In this document: in pieces, positions 56,612 to 64,000 of the stretch
How the letters are laid out: the number at the start of each line of letters is the position of its first letter
Numbering within the stretch: position 1 is the stretch's first letter
From: Prochlorococcus sp. AG-670-N10
Lineage (GTDB): Bacteria > Cyanobacteriota > Cyanobacteriia > PCC-6307 > Cyanobiaceae
Direction of reading: 5' to 3'
NCBI GenBank assembly: GCA_003209065.1
Contig: QCSX01000002.1
Location: 1 to 64,000 of the forward strand
DNA: 64,000 bases
Made by a program: the position numbers and the translations under genes
Notes under the pieces: generated by a model
Database searches by the model: none
Told to the model about the DNA's origin: nothing
Seen by the model: only the letters and a program-made list of their open reading frames with translations

Positions 56612-57166
56612 TCAAGACTTAATTATTTTGAAAACCTCTTTTACTGTCTCATCAACATCATGATTTGTTAATACAAAATCAAATTGATTTGAGGATGCAA
56701 TTTCGTAGTTGGCTCTGCTAAGTCTTCTATCTATTGCCTCCTCTTTTTCAGTACCTCTATTTCTTATTCTTTTTTCTAATTCTTCTTTGCTAGGAGGCAG
56801 AAGAAATATTGATAAAGATTCTGGGAACTTTTCTTTAATTTGTTTTGCACCTTCAACTTCAATTTCAAGTAATACAATAAATCCCTTTTCAATCTTTTCA
56901 TTAACAGTAGATAAGGGGGTTCCATAATAGTTTCCTGCGAATTGGGCCCATTCAAGAAATTCTTTTTTATCGATCATATCTTTAAACCTTTCTTCACTTA
57001 TAAAGTAATAATTCTCACCATCTTTCTCCCCCATTCTGGGGTTTCTTGTTGTTGCAGAAATAGAAAGCCAAATATCTTTATTTCTATCTAAAAGTTCTTT
57101 AACAATAGTACCTTTCCCAACTCCACTAGGGCCTGTGATAATTATTAGTTTTTTTAAATTTTTCAT
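56612..57166 (-). CDS. gmk: Guanylate kinase
   Basis: The 184-residue kinase converts GMP to GDP. The P-loop is ITGPSGVGKGTIVKELLD, and the GMP-binding segment SISATTRNPRMGEKDGENYYFISEERF includes EFLEWAQFAGNYYGTP nearby. The C-terminal RRLSRANYEIASSNQFD closes the fold. It converges with psaJ (17 bp). Confidence 0.97.
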   Translation of the reverse strand: MKNLKKLIIITGPSGVGKGTIVKELLDRNKDIWLSISATTRNPRMGEKDGENYYFISEERFKDMIDKKEFLEWAQFAGNYYGTPLSTVNEKIEKGFIVLLEIEVEGAKQIKEKFPESLSIFLLPPSKEELEKRIRNRGTEKEEAIDRRLSRANYEIASSNQFDFVLTNHDVDETVKEVFKIIKS

Positions 57167-57240
57167 ATTAAAATTTTTACAGTAAAGTAAGTGTTGGTGA
57201 ATAATTTTTAGAAATAATGCAAAAGGGTGTACCTCAGATA

Positions 57241-58941
57241 ATGGATGTTACATCTATAAAATCTGTATTGCATGATTTATCAGAAGAAGTTTTACCGTCA
57301 AGGTTTGAAACTGCTCAACAACCCGAACCTAATATAATTCAATTCTGTTTAAGAGGAATAAATAACCAAACTTGGGTAGAAGTATCTTGGGATAGTGATT
57401 CTCCACGAATTCTTACAATAAATAGGCCTGAAAAAATAGGAACTGAAAGTACACTCTCCAAACAACTAAGATACGGATTGAAATATATGGCTTTGGTTAC
57501 CATAGAACAAAATAAATTTGAGAGAGTAATTAAATTTGGATTTACAAAAAAGCCAGGAGATGAAATAAAAAAATACTTAGTTTTTGAATTAATGGGCAAA
57601 CACAGTAATATTTTTTATTTAGATAATAATCAAAAAATAATTGCAGTTGGCAAACAAATAAAATCTAATCAATCTAGCTTTCGTGTCGTTTCTACTGGAT
57701 CTATCTATTCAGAGCCTCCCTCAAACATGAAAAAGGAGCCTAGTCCAAATGAATCTTATGAAGAATGGAAAGAGTCTATTTCTTCAGTTCCAGAATCACT
57801 TAAATACTGCTTAATAAATACTTATCAAGGTGTAAGTCCAATACTAACAAAGCAACTTGAGACTTTTAGTAATCTGGAAAGTGTAGAAATTATGAACAAA
57901 AATATTGATTTTATAAGTGAAACCAACTTAAAAAAGATATACCAAAGTTGGAAAATATGGATTGAAAGATTTAATAAAAACAACTTTAATTTTTCAATTT
58001 TTGACAATTTTTTTTATTCAGTTTGGTTTTTAAAGAATGAAATAATTAACAACGATAATATTGATCAAATTGATGGATTAGAAAATTATTATAATTTTCA
58101 TTTAAAACAAAAAAAAATTGAGGCCTTAATAAAAAAAATTGATGGGATAATTTTTAAACAAACAAATCTTGAGAAAAAAAATTTTAAATTGCAATCTGAT
58201 CTTTTAATTAACTCCGAAAATTATCAACTATATAAAGAAAAGGCTGACAAAATATTCATGACCCATGAGATACAAAAACAAGATATTATCGAAGGCCAAA
58301 AGCTTTATAAAAAGTCAAAAAAACTAAAAAGAGCACAAAATTTAATTAAAGAAAGGATGAATATTTATAAAAATAAACTTGATAGATTAGAAGAATTTAG
58401 TGCTCTATTAGATAACTTAAATTCTCTAAAAAATGAAAATCCGTCAACTAGACTCAATTTGCTGGACGAAATTAAAGCTGAAATTTGTCTAGAGTTTAAT
58501 TTGAGAATCAAAAATATAAGAGAACAAACAAAAGACGTATCTGGATTAGAATCATCTCCAATAGAAATAAATACCCCGAAAGGCTTAACAGTACAAATAG
58601 GAAGAAATATGAGGCAAAATGATCTAATAAGTTTTAAGTTTTCCAAAAAAGGTGATCTTTGGTTCCATGCACAGGAATCACCTGGAAGTCATGTTGTTTT
58701 AAAGTCTTCATCTCAAATCCCATCAGATGAAGATATTCAAATATCAGCAGATTTAGCAGCTTTATTTAGTAAAGCAAAAATGAATATTAAAGTACCTATT
58801 AGTCTTGTGAATATAAAAGATCTCCAAAAAATCACAAAAGGAGGTCCTGGTTGCGTTTCGTTCAATAATGTAGAAATTCTTTGGGGTAATCCTACAAGAG
58901 GAAAAGATTACATCAAAAAAAATCTTAAAAAAGCAATTTAG
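57241..58941 (+). CDS. NFACT-family protein (RqcH/FbpA type)
   Basis: The protein of about 566 residues has an NFACT-N like region (MDVTSIKSVLHDLSEEVLPSRF, FGFTKKPGDEIKKYLVFELMGKHSNIFYLD), a central coiled-coil (about 270-420) and the NFACT-R domain (VQIGRNMRQNDLISFKFSKKGDLWFHAQESPGSHVVLK). RqcH tags stalled nascent chains with alanine for degradation; the cyanobacterial protein is inferred to act so. The ATG at 57241 is preferred over ATG 57217 because it matches the usual N-terminus. Confidence 0.86.
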   Translation: MDVTSIKSVLHDLSEEVLPSRFETAQQPEPNIIQFCLRGINNQTWVEVSWDSDSPRILTINRPEKIGTESTLSKQLRYGLKYMALVTIEQNKFERVIKFGFTKKPGDEIKKYLVFELMGKHSNIFYLDNNQKIIAVGKQIKSNQSSFRVVSTGSIYSEPPSNMKKEPSPNESYEEWKESISSVPESLKYCLINTYQGVSPILTKQLETFSNLESVEIMNKNIDFISETNLKKIYQSWKIWIERFNKNNFNFSIFDNFFYSVWFLKNEIINNDNIDQIDGLENYYNFHLKQKKIEALIKKIDGIIFKQTNLEKKNFKLQSDLLINSENYQLYKEKADKIFMTHEIQKQDIIEGQKLYKKSKKLKRAQNLIKERMNIYKNKLDRLEEFSALLDNLNSLKNENPSTRLNLLDEIKAEICLEFNLRIKNIREQTKDVSGLESSPIEINTPKGLTVQIGRNMRQNDLISFKFSKKGDLWFHAQESPGSHVVLKSSSQIPSDEDIQISADLAALFSKAKMNIKVPISLVNIKDLQKITKGGPGCVSFNNVEILWGNPTRGKDYIKKNLKKAI

Positions 58942-58970
58942 CCTATAATAAGAAAAAATATTTTTGTTAA

Positions 58971-59231
58971 ATGTTAGATTTTCTACTTGGAACACACGAA
59001 TTTTTAGGTAATCATAGTTTCCCAGAATTTATTGTAGGGTACTTGTTCGGAGCAGCATTAATTATTGGAGCCCCAACTGTTTTTCTATTACTTGCTTTCG
59101 TAAGTGCTTTGATGAAAACAAATGGGAAAATGGGTGGTTATAGAGAGTATGAAACATATGGAGAATCTTCTTTAAATGATGCTCCTCCATTTTTATTACC
59201 TGATCCGACGAATCCAAAATTAAGTAAATAG
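58971..59231 (+). CDS. Small single-pass membrane protein, unknown function
   Basis: An 86-residue protein with one membrane helix (about 19-48: FIVGYLFGAALIIGAPTVFLLLAFVSALM) and a polar C-terminus containing GGYREYETYGESSLNDAPPFLLPDPTNP. I do not recognise a family, but a short hydrophobic protein of this kind next to photosynthesis genes could be a thylakoid subunit. Confidence 0.55.
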   Translation: MLDFLLGTHEFLGNHSFPEFIVGYLFGAALIIGAPTVFLLLAFVSALMKTNGKMGGYREYETYGESSLNDAPPFLLPDPTNPKLSK

Positions 59232-59314
59232 TTCTTAGCTACTAATAATCAAAATTACGCTTTTTATAAAAAAATAAATGTTTATCTATTTCAAACTATA
59301 AAATAAGCTTAATA

Positions 59315-60073
59315 ATGAAGAGGAAAGAAGATATTAAGAATAATAATTATGATTCGATGAGTTTTACTGATCATTTAGAGGAGTTAAGGCAAAGATTACT
59401 GAATTCTATTTATTCGATATTAATTTGCATTTTTTTTAGTTTTTTAATAATTAAGCCTTTAATTTCATTTTTAGAGATTCCTGCAAGTGATATACATTTA
59501 TTACAACTTGCTCCTGGAGAATTTTTATTTGTTGCCATAAAAGTAGCAGGCTATAGCGGGATAATCGTCTCTATTCCATACATTTTTTATCAATTAATAT
59601 TATTTATTTCTCCAGGTTTAACTAAAAAAGAAAAAAACCTAATTTTACCGGCTGTTTTTGGATCAGGTTTATTATTTTTTCTTGGCTTGCTTTTTTCTTG
59701 GTGGATATTAGTTCCTGCGGCAATAAATTTCTTTATAAATTTTGGAGCTGATATAGTTGAACCAACATGGTCCATAGAGAGATACTTTGATTTTGTTTTA
59801 TTGTTAATGTCAAGTACTGCAATAGCATTTCAGTTACCAGTTTTACAATTTATTCTTGGTTCACTTGGAATTATTACTACAGAAAAAATGCTATCAAATT
59901 GGAAAATAGTGGTAATCTCCTCTGCGATCTTATCCGCAGTAATTACACCTTCAACTGATCCTTTAACTATGTCATTGCTCTCAATTTCTATAATATTTTT
60001 ATTTTTTGTAGGAGCTGGGCTAACTTACATATCTGAAAACCTTAAATCAAAAACTCTTTCATCCTCTCATTAA
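59315..60073 (+). CDS. tatC: Twin-arginine translocase subunit TatC
   Basis: The 252-residue six-helix core of the Tat exporter. Visible are SFTDHLEELRQRLLNSIYSIL, LLQLAPGEFLFVAIKVAGYSG, FYQLILFISPGLTKKEK, and LQFILGSLGII. TatC recognises RR signal peptides, as on the Rieske protein encoded at 60483. Its 3' end overlaps the DUF3067 gene by 32 bp on the other strand. Confidence 0.95.
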   Translation: MKRKEDIKNNNYDSMSFTDHLEELRQRLLNSIYSILICIFFSFLIIKPLISFLEIPASDIHLLQLAPGEFLFVAIKVAGYSGIIVSIPYIFYQLILFISPGLTKKEKNLILPAVFGSGLLFFLGLLFSWWILVPAAINFFINFGADIVEPTWSIERYFDFVLLLMSSTAIAFQLPVLQFILGSLGIITTEKMLSNWKIVVISSAILSAVITPSTDPLTMSLLSISIIFLFFVGAGLTYISENLKSKTLSSSH

Positions 60074-60359
60074 TGTGTAGTTGAAGGCTTACAGCTCTTC
60101 CTAATCTTGGTTTTGAATTTACTTTTTTAAGCCATTCCCTTACTTCATCTGAATAACCGCATCTATTTAATATTTCAATTTTATCTGCTATTGATTTTTT
60201 ATATTCCACTTCATTTAATGGAAAAGATTCTTGTCCTAAAAAACCCCACATCATTTGAAAATATAAATATTTTCCTCTTTTAAAAAGTCTAAAGTCATAT
60301 TTTTTACCCCATCGATGAATCAAGTAATGGATAATCTCATCTACTACCAAAGGTTTCAT
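60042..60359 (-). CDS. DUF3067-family protein
   Basis: The 105-residue soluble protein has the family-like sequence VVDEIIHYLIHRWGKKYDFRLFKRGKYLYFQMMWGFLGQESFPLNEVEY. DUF3067 genes are recurrently placed by petC in cyanobacteria, as here, on the opposite strand in the gap between tatC and petC. Function is unknown. Confidence 0.78.
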   Translation of the reverse strand: MKPLVVDEIIHYLIHRWGKKYDFRLFKRGKYLYFQMMWGFLGQESFPLNEVEYKKSIADKIEILNRCGYSDEVREWLKKVNSKPRLGRAVSLQLHINERMKEFLI

Positions 60360-60482
60360 AATTTAATAATAAACAATCTCATAAAAACTTATACTTTAAA
60401 TTATTAAAAGTCCTATCTATTTGCAACAGAAATCATGCAATTTGATTCATAATAACTAATAAATAACAGTCTCAAGTATCGA

Positions 60483-61019
60483 ATGACTCAATTAAGTTCC
60501 AATGACGTCCCATCCATGGGTCGAAGGCAATTTATGAATCTTCTTACATTTGGAACAGCAACTGGTGTCGCATTAGGAGCTTTATATCCTGTAGCAAATT
60601 ATTTTATGCCACTAAGAGCTGGCGGCGGTGGCGGCGGAACTTCTGCAAAAGATGAATTAGGTAATCCAGTAACAAAGACCGGTTGGCTAGCCAGTCATCA
60701 AGCAGGAGATAGAAGTTTAGTTCAAGGTCTCAAAGGAGATCCAACTTACTTAATTGTTAACAGTGAAGGAGAGATAGGAGAATTCGGACTAAATGCTATT
60801 TGCACCCATTTAGGATGCGTTGTTCCATGGGATAGCGGTGCGAATAAATTCATATGTCCTTGTCATGGAAGTCAATATGACACAAATGGGAAAGTTGTGA
60901 GAGGACCTGCGCCTTTATCTTTGGCCTTGGCGCATGTTGATGTAGATGATGATGCTGTACTTGTAAAACAGTGGTCAGAGACAGATTTTAGAACTAATGA
61001 AAATCCCTGGTGGGCCTAA
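60483..61019 (+). CDS. petC: Cytochrome b6f Rieske iron-sulfur protein
   Basis: The 178-residue protein has a Tat-type twin-arginine signal region ([29 protein letters not shown]) that remains as a membrane anchor. The Rieske domain carries the cluster-binding CTHLGC and CPCHGS boxes, plus the poly-Gly hinge (GGGGGG) around residues 47-52. It is one of the b6f electron carriers, transferring electrons from plastoquinol to cytochrome f. petA follows within 5 bp of the stop. Confidence 0.98.
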   Translation: MTQLSSNDVPSMGRRQFMNLLTFGTATGVALGALYPVANYFMPLRAGGGGGGTSAKDELGNPVTKTGWLASHQAGDRSLVQGLKGDPTYLIVNSEGEIGEFGLNAICTHLGCVVPWDSGANKFICPCHGSQYDTNGKVVRGPAPLSLALAHVDVDDDAVLVKQWSETDFRTNENPWWA

Positions 61020-61023
61020 GAGA

Positions 61024-61977
61024 ATGATTAATTTTAAAAAACAAATTATGAAAAAAACAACTTTCTTTCTTTGCACACTGCTTTTGATTTCCAGCATTGT
61101 AATTTTCCCAAGATCCTCTTTTGCTTATCCATTTTGGGCGCAGCAAAATTACGAATCTCCCAGAGAAGCCACAGGAAAAATAGTCTGCGCAAATTGCCAT
61201 TTAGCACAAATGCCAACTATTGCAGAAGTCCCTCAATCTGTTGGAGCTGATAGTGTTTTCAAAGCTGTAGTCAAAATTCCTTATAAAGATGACATAAAGG
61301 AAATAGGTGCTGACGGCTCAGCGGTTCCTTTACAAGTTGGGGCTGTAGTTATGCTTCCTGATGGCTTTAAATTAGCTCCTCAGGAAAGATGGACTGATGA
61401 AATAAAAGAAGAAACCGAGGGAGTTTATTTTACTAATTACAGCGAAGAAAAAGACAATATAATTCTTGTCGGTCCATTACCAGGAGATACTAATAAAGAA
61501 ATCGTTTTTCCTGTCCTTTCCCCTAATCCAGCTACCAATAAAGAGTATCACTATGGAAAGTACTCTTTGCATATAGGAGGGAATAGAGGCAGAGGGCAAG
61601 TTTATCCCACTGGTGACAAGAGTAACAATGTAATATTCACTTCTTCTTCTGCAGGCACTATAAATTCAATAGAAACTATTGAAGACGGTAGCTATCAAAT
61701 TAATATTGAGAATGAGAACGGGGAAATGACTACTGAGACTGTTCCAGTTGGTCCTGAACTAATTGTTAAAGAACAAGACCAATTAAGTGCAGGAGATCCA
61801 CTCACTAATGACCCTAATGTAGGAGGTTTTGGACAATTAGATGCAGAAGTAGTGCTTCAAAGCCCTTATAGAATAATAGGCTTAATTGCATTCTTTATTG
61901 GTGTAGGCTTAACGCAAATACTGTTAGTGCTTAAGAAGAAGCAAGTTGAAAAAGTACAAGCTGCTGAGGGTGTTTAA
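61024..61977 (+). CDS. petA: Cytochrome f
   Basis: The precursor has about 317 residues. A signal peptide (about 1-35) is followed by the mature N-terminus YPFWAQQNY, whose Tyr is the axial heme ligand. It also has the heme motif CANCH, the beta-rich lumenal domain and the C-terminal anchor [27 protein letters not shown]. The ATG at 61024 is used because the frame upstream would overlap petC; a later ATG at 61048 is also possible. Confidence 0.97.
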   Translation: MINFKKQIMKKTTFFLCTLLLISSIVIFPRSSFAYPFWAQQNYESPREATGKIVCANCHLAQMPTIAEVPQSVGADSVFKAVVKIPYKDDIKEIGADGSAVPLQVGAVVMLPDGFKLAPQERWTDEIKEETEGVYFTNYSEEKDNIILVGPLPGDTNKEIVFPVLSPNPATNKEYHYGKYSLHIGGNRGRGQVYPTGDKSNNVIFTSSSAGTINSIETIEDGSYQINIENENGEMTTETVPVGPELIVKEQDQLSAGDPLTNDPNVGGFGQLDAEVVLQSPYRIIGLIAFFIGVGLTQILLVLKKKQVEKVQAAEGV

Positions 61978-61988
61978 TTAGCCTCTAA

Positions 61989-62882
61989 ATGCTTACATAT
62001 CAAGCTTTTATTCAATCCCCTGGAGACACATTTTTAAATTTAGGTTTTCTAACTATTAGATGGTATGGTCTTCTAATTTCTATATCAGTAGTAATAGGAC
62101 TTTTTATTTCTAAAAAGCTTGCAAAATCAAGAAATATTAATCCTCAATATATAAGTGATATATTACCTTCTTTAATAATATCTTCAATCATTGGAGCTAG
62201 ATTCTACTATGTAATTTTTGAATTGAGACAATATAGTGGTAATAACTTCTTTACTTCTTTTGACCTGTTTAATAATGCAATTAAAATACCCTCTTTTCTT
62301 GCGATTTGGCAAGGAGGTATAGCAATCCATGGAGGATTAATTGGAGGATTTTTATGTATTTTATTTTTTTGCAAATCTAAAAATATACATATAAAGACCT
62401 TTATCGATGTATTAATTCCATCAATTATCCTTGGGCAATCAATTGGCAGATGGGGGAATTTCTTTAATAACGAAGCTTTTGGAATTCCTACTGATTTACC
62501 TTGGAAGTTATTCGTTCCAATACAGAATAGACCAATAGAATTTTTGAATTATCAGTTTTTCCATCCAACATTTATCTATGAATCATTATGGAATTTTATT
62601 ATTTTTATTTTATTAATTACTATTTTTTATAAACAAAATAAAAATAACTCAATTAGACCTGGCTTTGTTAGTTGTCTCTATTTAATTGGCTATAGTTTCG
62701 GAAGATTCTGGATTGAAGGTTTAAGAATTGATCCTTTATGTATTGGGGGACTCCCACCCTTTTGTGATGGAGGATTGAGAATGGCTCAATTTATTAGTAT
62801 TTTTTTATTTTCCTCTGGATTAATTGGAATATTTTTTTTAAGATTAAAATCATATAAAGGGAAAACAAGATCGAATGAATAG
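61989..62882 (+). CDS. lgt: Prolipoprotein diacylglyceryl transferase
   Basis: The 297-residue membrane enzyme attaches diacylglycerol to lipobox cysteines. It has seven membrane helices, [46 protein letters not shown], and [17 protein letters not shown]. The essential HGGL and RWGNF motifs are present. The stop overlaps cobM by 8 bp. petA ends 11 bp upstream. Confidence 0.96.
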   Translation: MLTYQAFIQSPGDTFLNLGFLTIRWYGLLISISVVIGLFISKKLAKSRNINPQYISDILPSLIISSIIGARFYYVIFELRQYSGNNFFTSFDLFNNAIKIPSFLAIWQGGIAIHGGLIGGFLCILFFCKSKNIHIKTFIDVLIPSIILGQSIGRWGNFFNNEAFGIPTDLPWKLFVPIQNRPIEFLNYQFFHPTFIYESLWNFIIFILLITIFYKQNKNNSIRPGFVSCLYLIGYSFGRFWIEGLRIDPLCIGGLPPFCDGGLRMAQFISIFLFSSGLIGIFFLRLKSYKGKTRSNE

Positions 62883-63630
62883 AAAAATCTCATTTATTGG
62901 AGTTGGTCCAGGAGACCCTGATTTATTAACAATTAAAGCGTTAAAAAAAATAGAATCTGCAGACGTTATATTTTGGGCTGATTCTTTAATTCCAAAAAAA
63001 ATTATAAGTTTTTCACTTGCAGATTCTGAAAAAATAAAAACAAGTACTCTTACCCTAGAAAGAATCACATCATTAATGATAGAAAGGTTCAAGGAAGGTA
63101 AAACTGTAATTAGATTGCACGATGGAGATCCATGCCTTTATGGTGCAGTTAAAGAACAAATAGAAATATTAAAACAAAACAATATTCAGACTGAAGTCAT
63201 CCCAGGAGTAAGTGCTTTTCAGGTAGCTGCAGCCTATCATCAAGCCGAGCTTACAATTCCAGATATAACTCAAACTATAATACTGACTAGAGCTGGAGGG
63301 AGAACAGGCATGCCTGAAAAAGAATCACTTAAAGATCTTGCCAAGCATAAATCCTCTTTATGTCTTTATTTGAGTGCTAGACACATCAAAAACTCACAAA
63401 AAACTTTACTTGATTTTTACCCTCCAGAAACTAAAGTAATTGTCGGTTATAGAGTATCTTGGGATGATGGTTGGACATCTTTAATTGAATTGAAGGATAT
63501 GGAAAAATTCACTCTTGAAAAAGAAATTATTAGAACTACCATCTATATTGTTAGTCCCGCAATTGATACTATTTCAAATAGGTCTAATCTTTATAATCCA
63601 TCTTACAAGCATCTCTTTAGAGGCAAATAA
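62875..63630 (+). CDS. cobM: Precorrin-4 C11-methyltransferase
   Basis: The 251-residue SAM-dependent methyltransferase of B12 synthesis has [18 protein letters not shown] at the N-terminus, [16 protein letters not shown], and [40 protein letters not shown]. This is the typical tetrapyrrole-methylase fold. It overlaps lgt by 8 bp, so translation is likely coupled. Confidence 0.94.
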   Translation: MNRKISFIGVGPGDPDLLTIKALKKIESADVIFWADSLIPKKIISFSLADSEKIKTSTLTLERITSLMIERFKEGKTVIRLHDGDPCLYGAVKEQIEILKQNNIQTEVIPGVSAFQVAAAYHQAELTIPDITQTIILTRAGGRTGMPEKESLKDLAKHKSSLCLYLSARHIKNSQKTLLDFYPPETKVIVGYRVSWDDGWTSLIELKDMEKFTLEKEIIRTTIYIVSPAIDTISNRSNLYNPSYKHLFRGK

Positions 63631-63640
63631 TAGAATAAAG

Positions 63641-63668
63641 TTGATAGATAGAGATATATCACTATAAT
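63641..63668 (+). promoter_or_regulatory. Candidate sigma-70 promoter for the RodZ-like gene
   Basis: A TTGATA box (63641-63646) is followed after 16 bp by a TATAAT box (63663-63668), about 20 bp before the start codon. Spacing and sequence fit a sigma-70 promoter in the gap after cobM. Confidence 0.4.
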
Positions 63669-63687
63669 TGGGAAAAAATTAATTACT

Positions 63688-64000
63688 TTGGACGATATAC
63701 ATCCTAATAATTCAGACAACAATCTCAAAAGTAATTCCTCTTTAAAAAGAGTTGGAAATTTTATTAAAGAAGCAAGAGAGAGCAGAAATCAATCAATTGA
63801 AGAATTAGCCTCTGATTTGAAAATTGGATCTCACCAACTTCAAGCTATTGAGGAGGGTAATGAAGATTATTTACCGGAAAAAGTTTTTATAAAAGCAATG
63901 GTTCGTAGAATTTCTGAAAAGCTAAAAGCTGATACAGAATTTATTATGAACGAATTCAAAACTGAACGTAAAGAAGTAAACATTGAAGAAATTGTTCAAG
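63688..64000 (+). CDS. RodZ-like helix-turn-helix protein, N-terminal part (cut by window edge)
   Basis: Starting at TTG 63688 the visible 104 residues hold an N-terminal polar leader and a RodZ-type helix-turn-helix: RVGNFIKEARESRNQSIEELASDLKIGSHQLQAIEEGNEDYLPEKVFIKAMVRRIS. RodZ links cell-shape proteins and carries this fold in front of a membrane helix. The frame is open to the window end, so the membrane and periplasmic parts are not seen. No ATG fits better. Confidence 0.72.
   Translation, partial: MDDIHPNNSDNNLKSNSSLKRVGNFIKEARESRNQSIEELASDLKIGSHQLQAIEEGNEDYLPEKVFIKAMVRRISEKLKADTEFIMNEFKTERKEVNIEEIVQ

Overview
The window is an ordinary stretch of chromosome from a marine picocyanobacterium, almost certainly a high-light-adapted Prochlorococcus. 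The evidence is the very low GC content, the short intergenic gaps, and a photosynthetic gene set (psaF-psaJ, petC-petA, psb27, a free high-light-inducible protein, and a ferrochelatase ending in a chlorophyll-binding helix). Scattered cobalamin, heme and nucleotide genes agree with this. There is no rRNA operon, CRISPR array, insertion sequence or prophage. About 75 genes are present, and most match well-known families.

Layout. Bases 1-5600: the tail of a ribosomal protein S1 homologue, a Tab2-like translation factor, pgeF, ilvB and hemH. Bases 5680-10100: a lone tyrosine recombinase, cobO, then pyrH-frr-FAD reductase. Bases 10100-19900, mostly minus strand: transaldolase, a division pair (FtsL-like protein and ftsI), a CPBP protease, a doubled histidine phosphatase, a dihydroorotase-like pseudoenzyme, lepB, an ArsC-like protein and a first pyrophosphatase. 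Bases 20000-29000: proS, psb27, purA, a PfkB kinase, cutA-cobK, ssb, argB and a DUF3153 protein. Bases 29000-36000: priA, the principal sigma factor, hemC, a second pyrophosphatase and an M32 carboxypeptidase. Bases 36100-42700: yjbQ, phhB, a CobW-type metallochaperone, an iron ABC permease, a decayed membrane-protein gene, larC and two small hypotheticals. Bases 42800-50300: xth, hemL, a prohibitin-like protein, yajQ, a SLOG protein, a P-loop/DRTGG protein, an SDR protein and map. Bases 50300-56600: rplS, tRNA-Trp, tRNA-Asp, gltX, an antiporter, an hli gene, tsaD and psaF-psaJ. Bases 56600-64000: gmk, rqcH, tatC, a DUF3067 gene, petC-petA, lgt, cobM and the start of a RodZ-like gene.

How the genes fit together. 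Tetrapyrrole supply recurs through the window: hemL, hemC and hemH for heme, and cobO, cobK and cobM for B12. Rieske protein export is grouped with its exporter (tatC, DUF3067, petC, petA). Metal handling is also prominent (CobW-type protein, FutB-like permease, LarC, CutA).

I found no clear new multi-gene system. The points most worth checking are: (a) a membrane-protein gene between the iron permease and larC carrying about five independent lesions, beside a permease gene that lacks any ordinary start codon; (b) two pyrophosphatases, of which the cyanobacterial-type copy has lost catalytic residues while the second keeps them; (c) a full-length dihydroorotase-like protein that has lost every metal ligand; (d) perfect 21-bp repeats that build a histidine-rich loop in the CobW-type protein; (e) a solitary recombinase without a mobile element; (f) larC without larA, larB or larE in the window.
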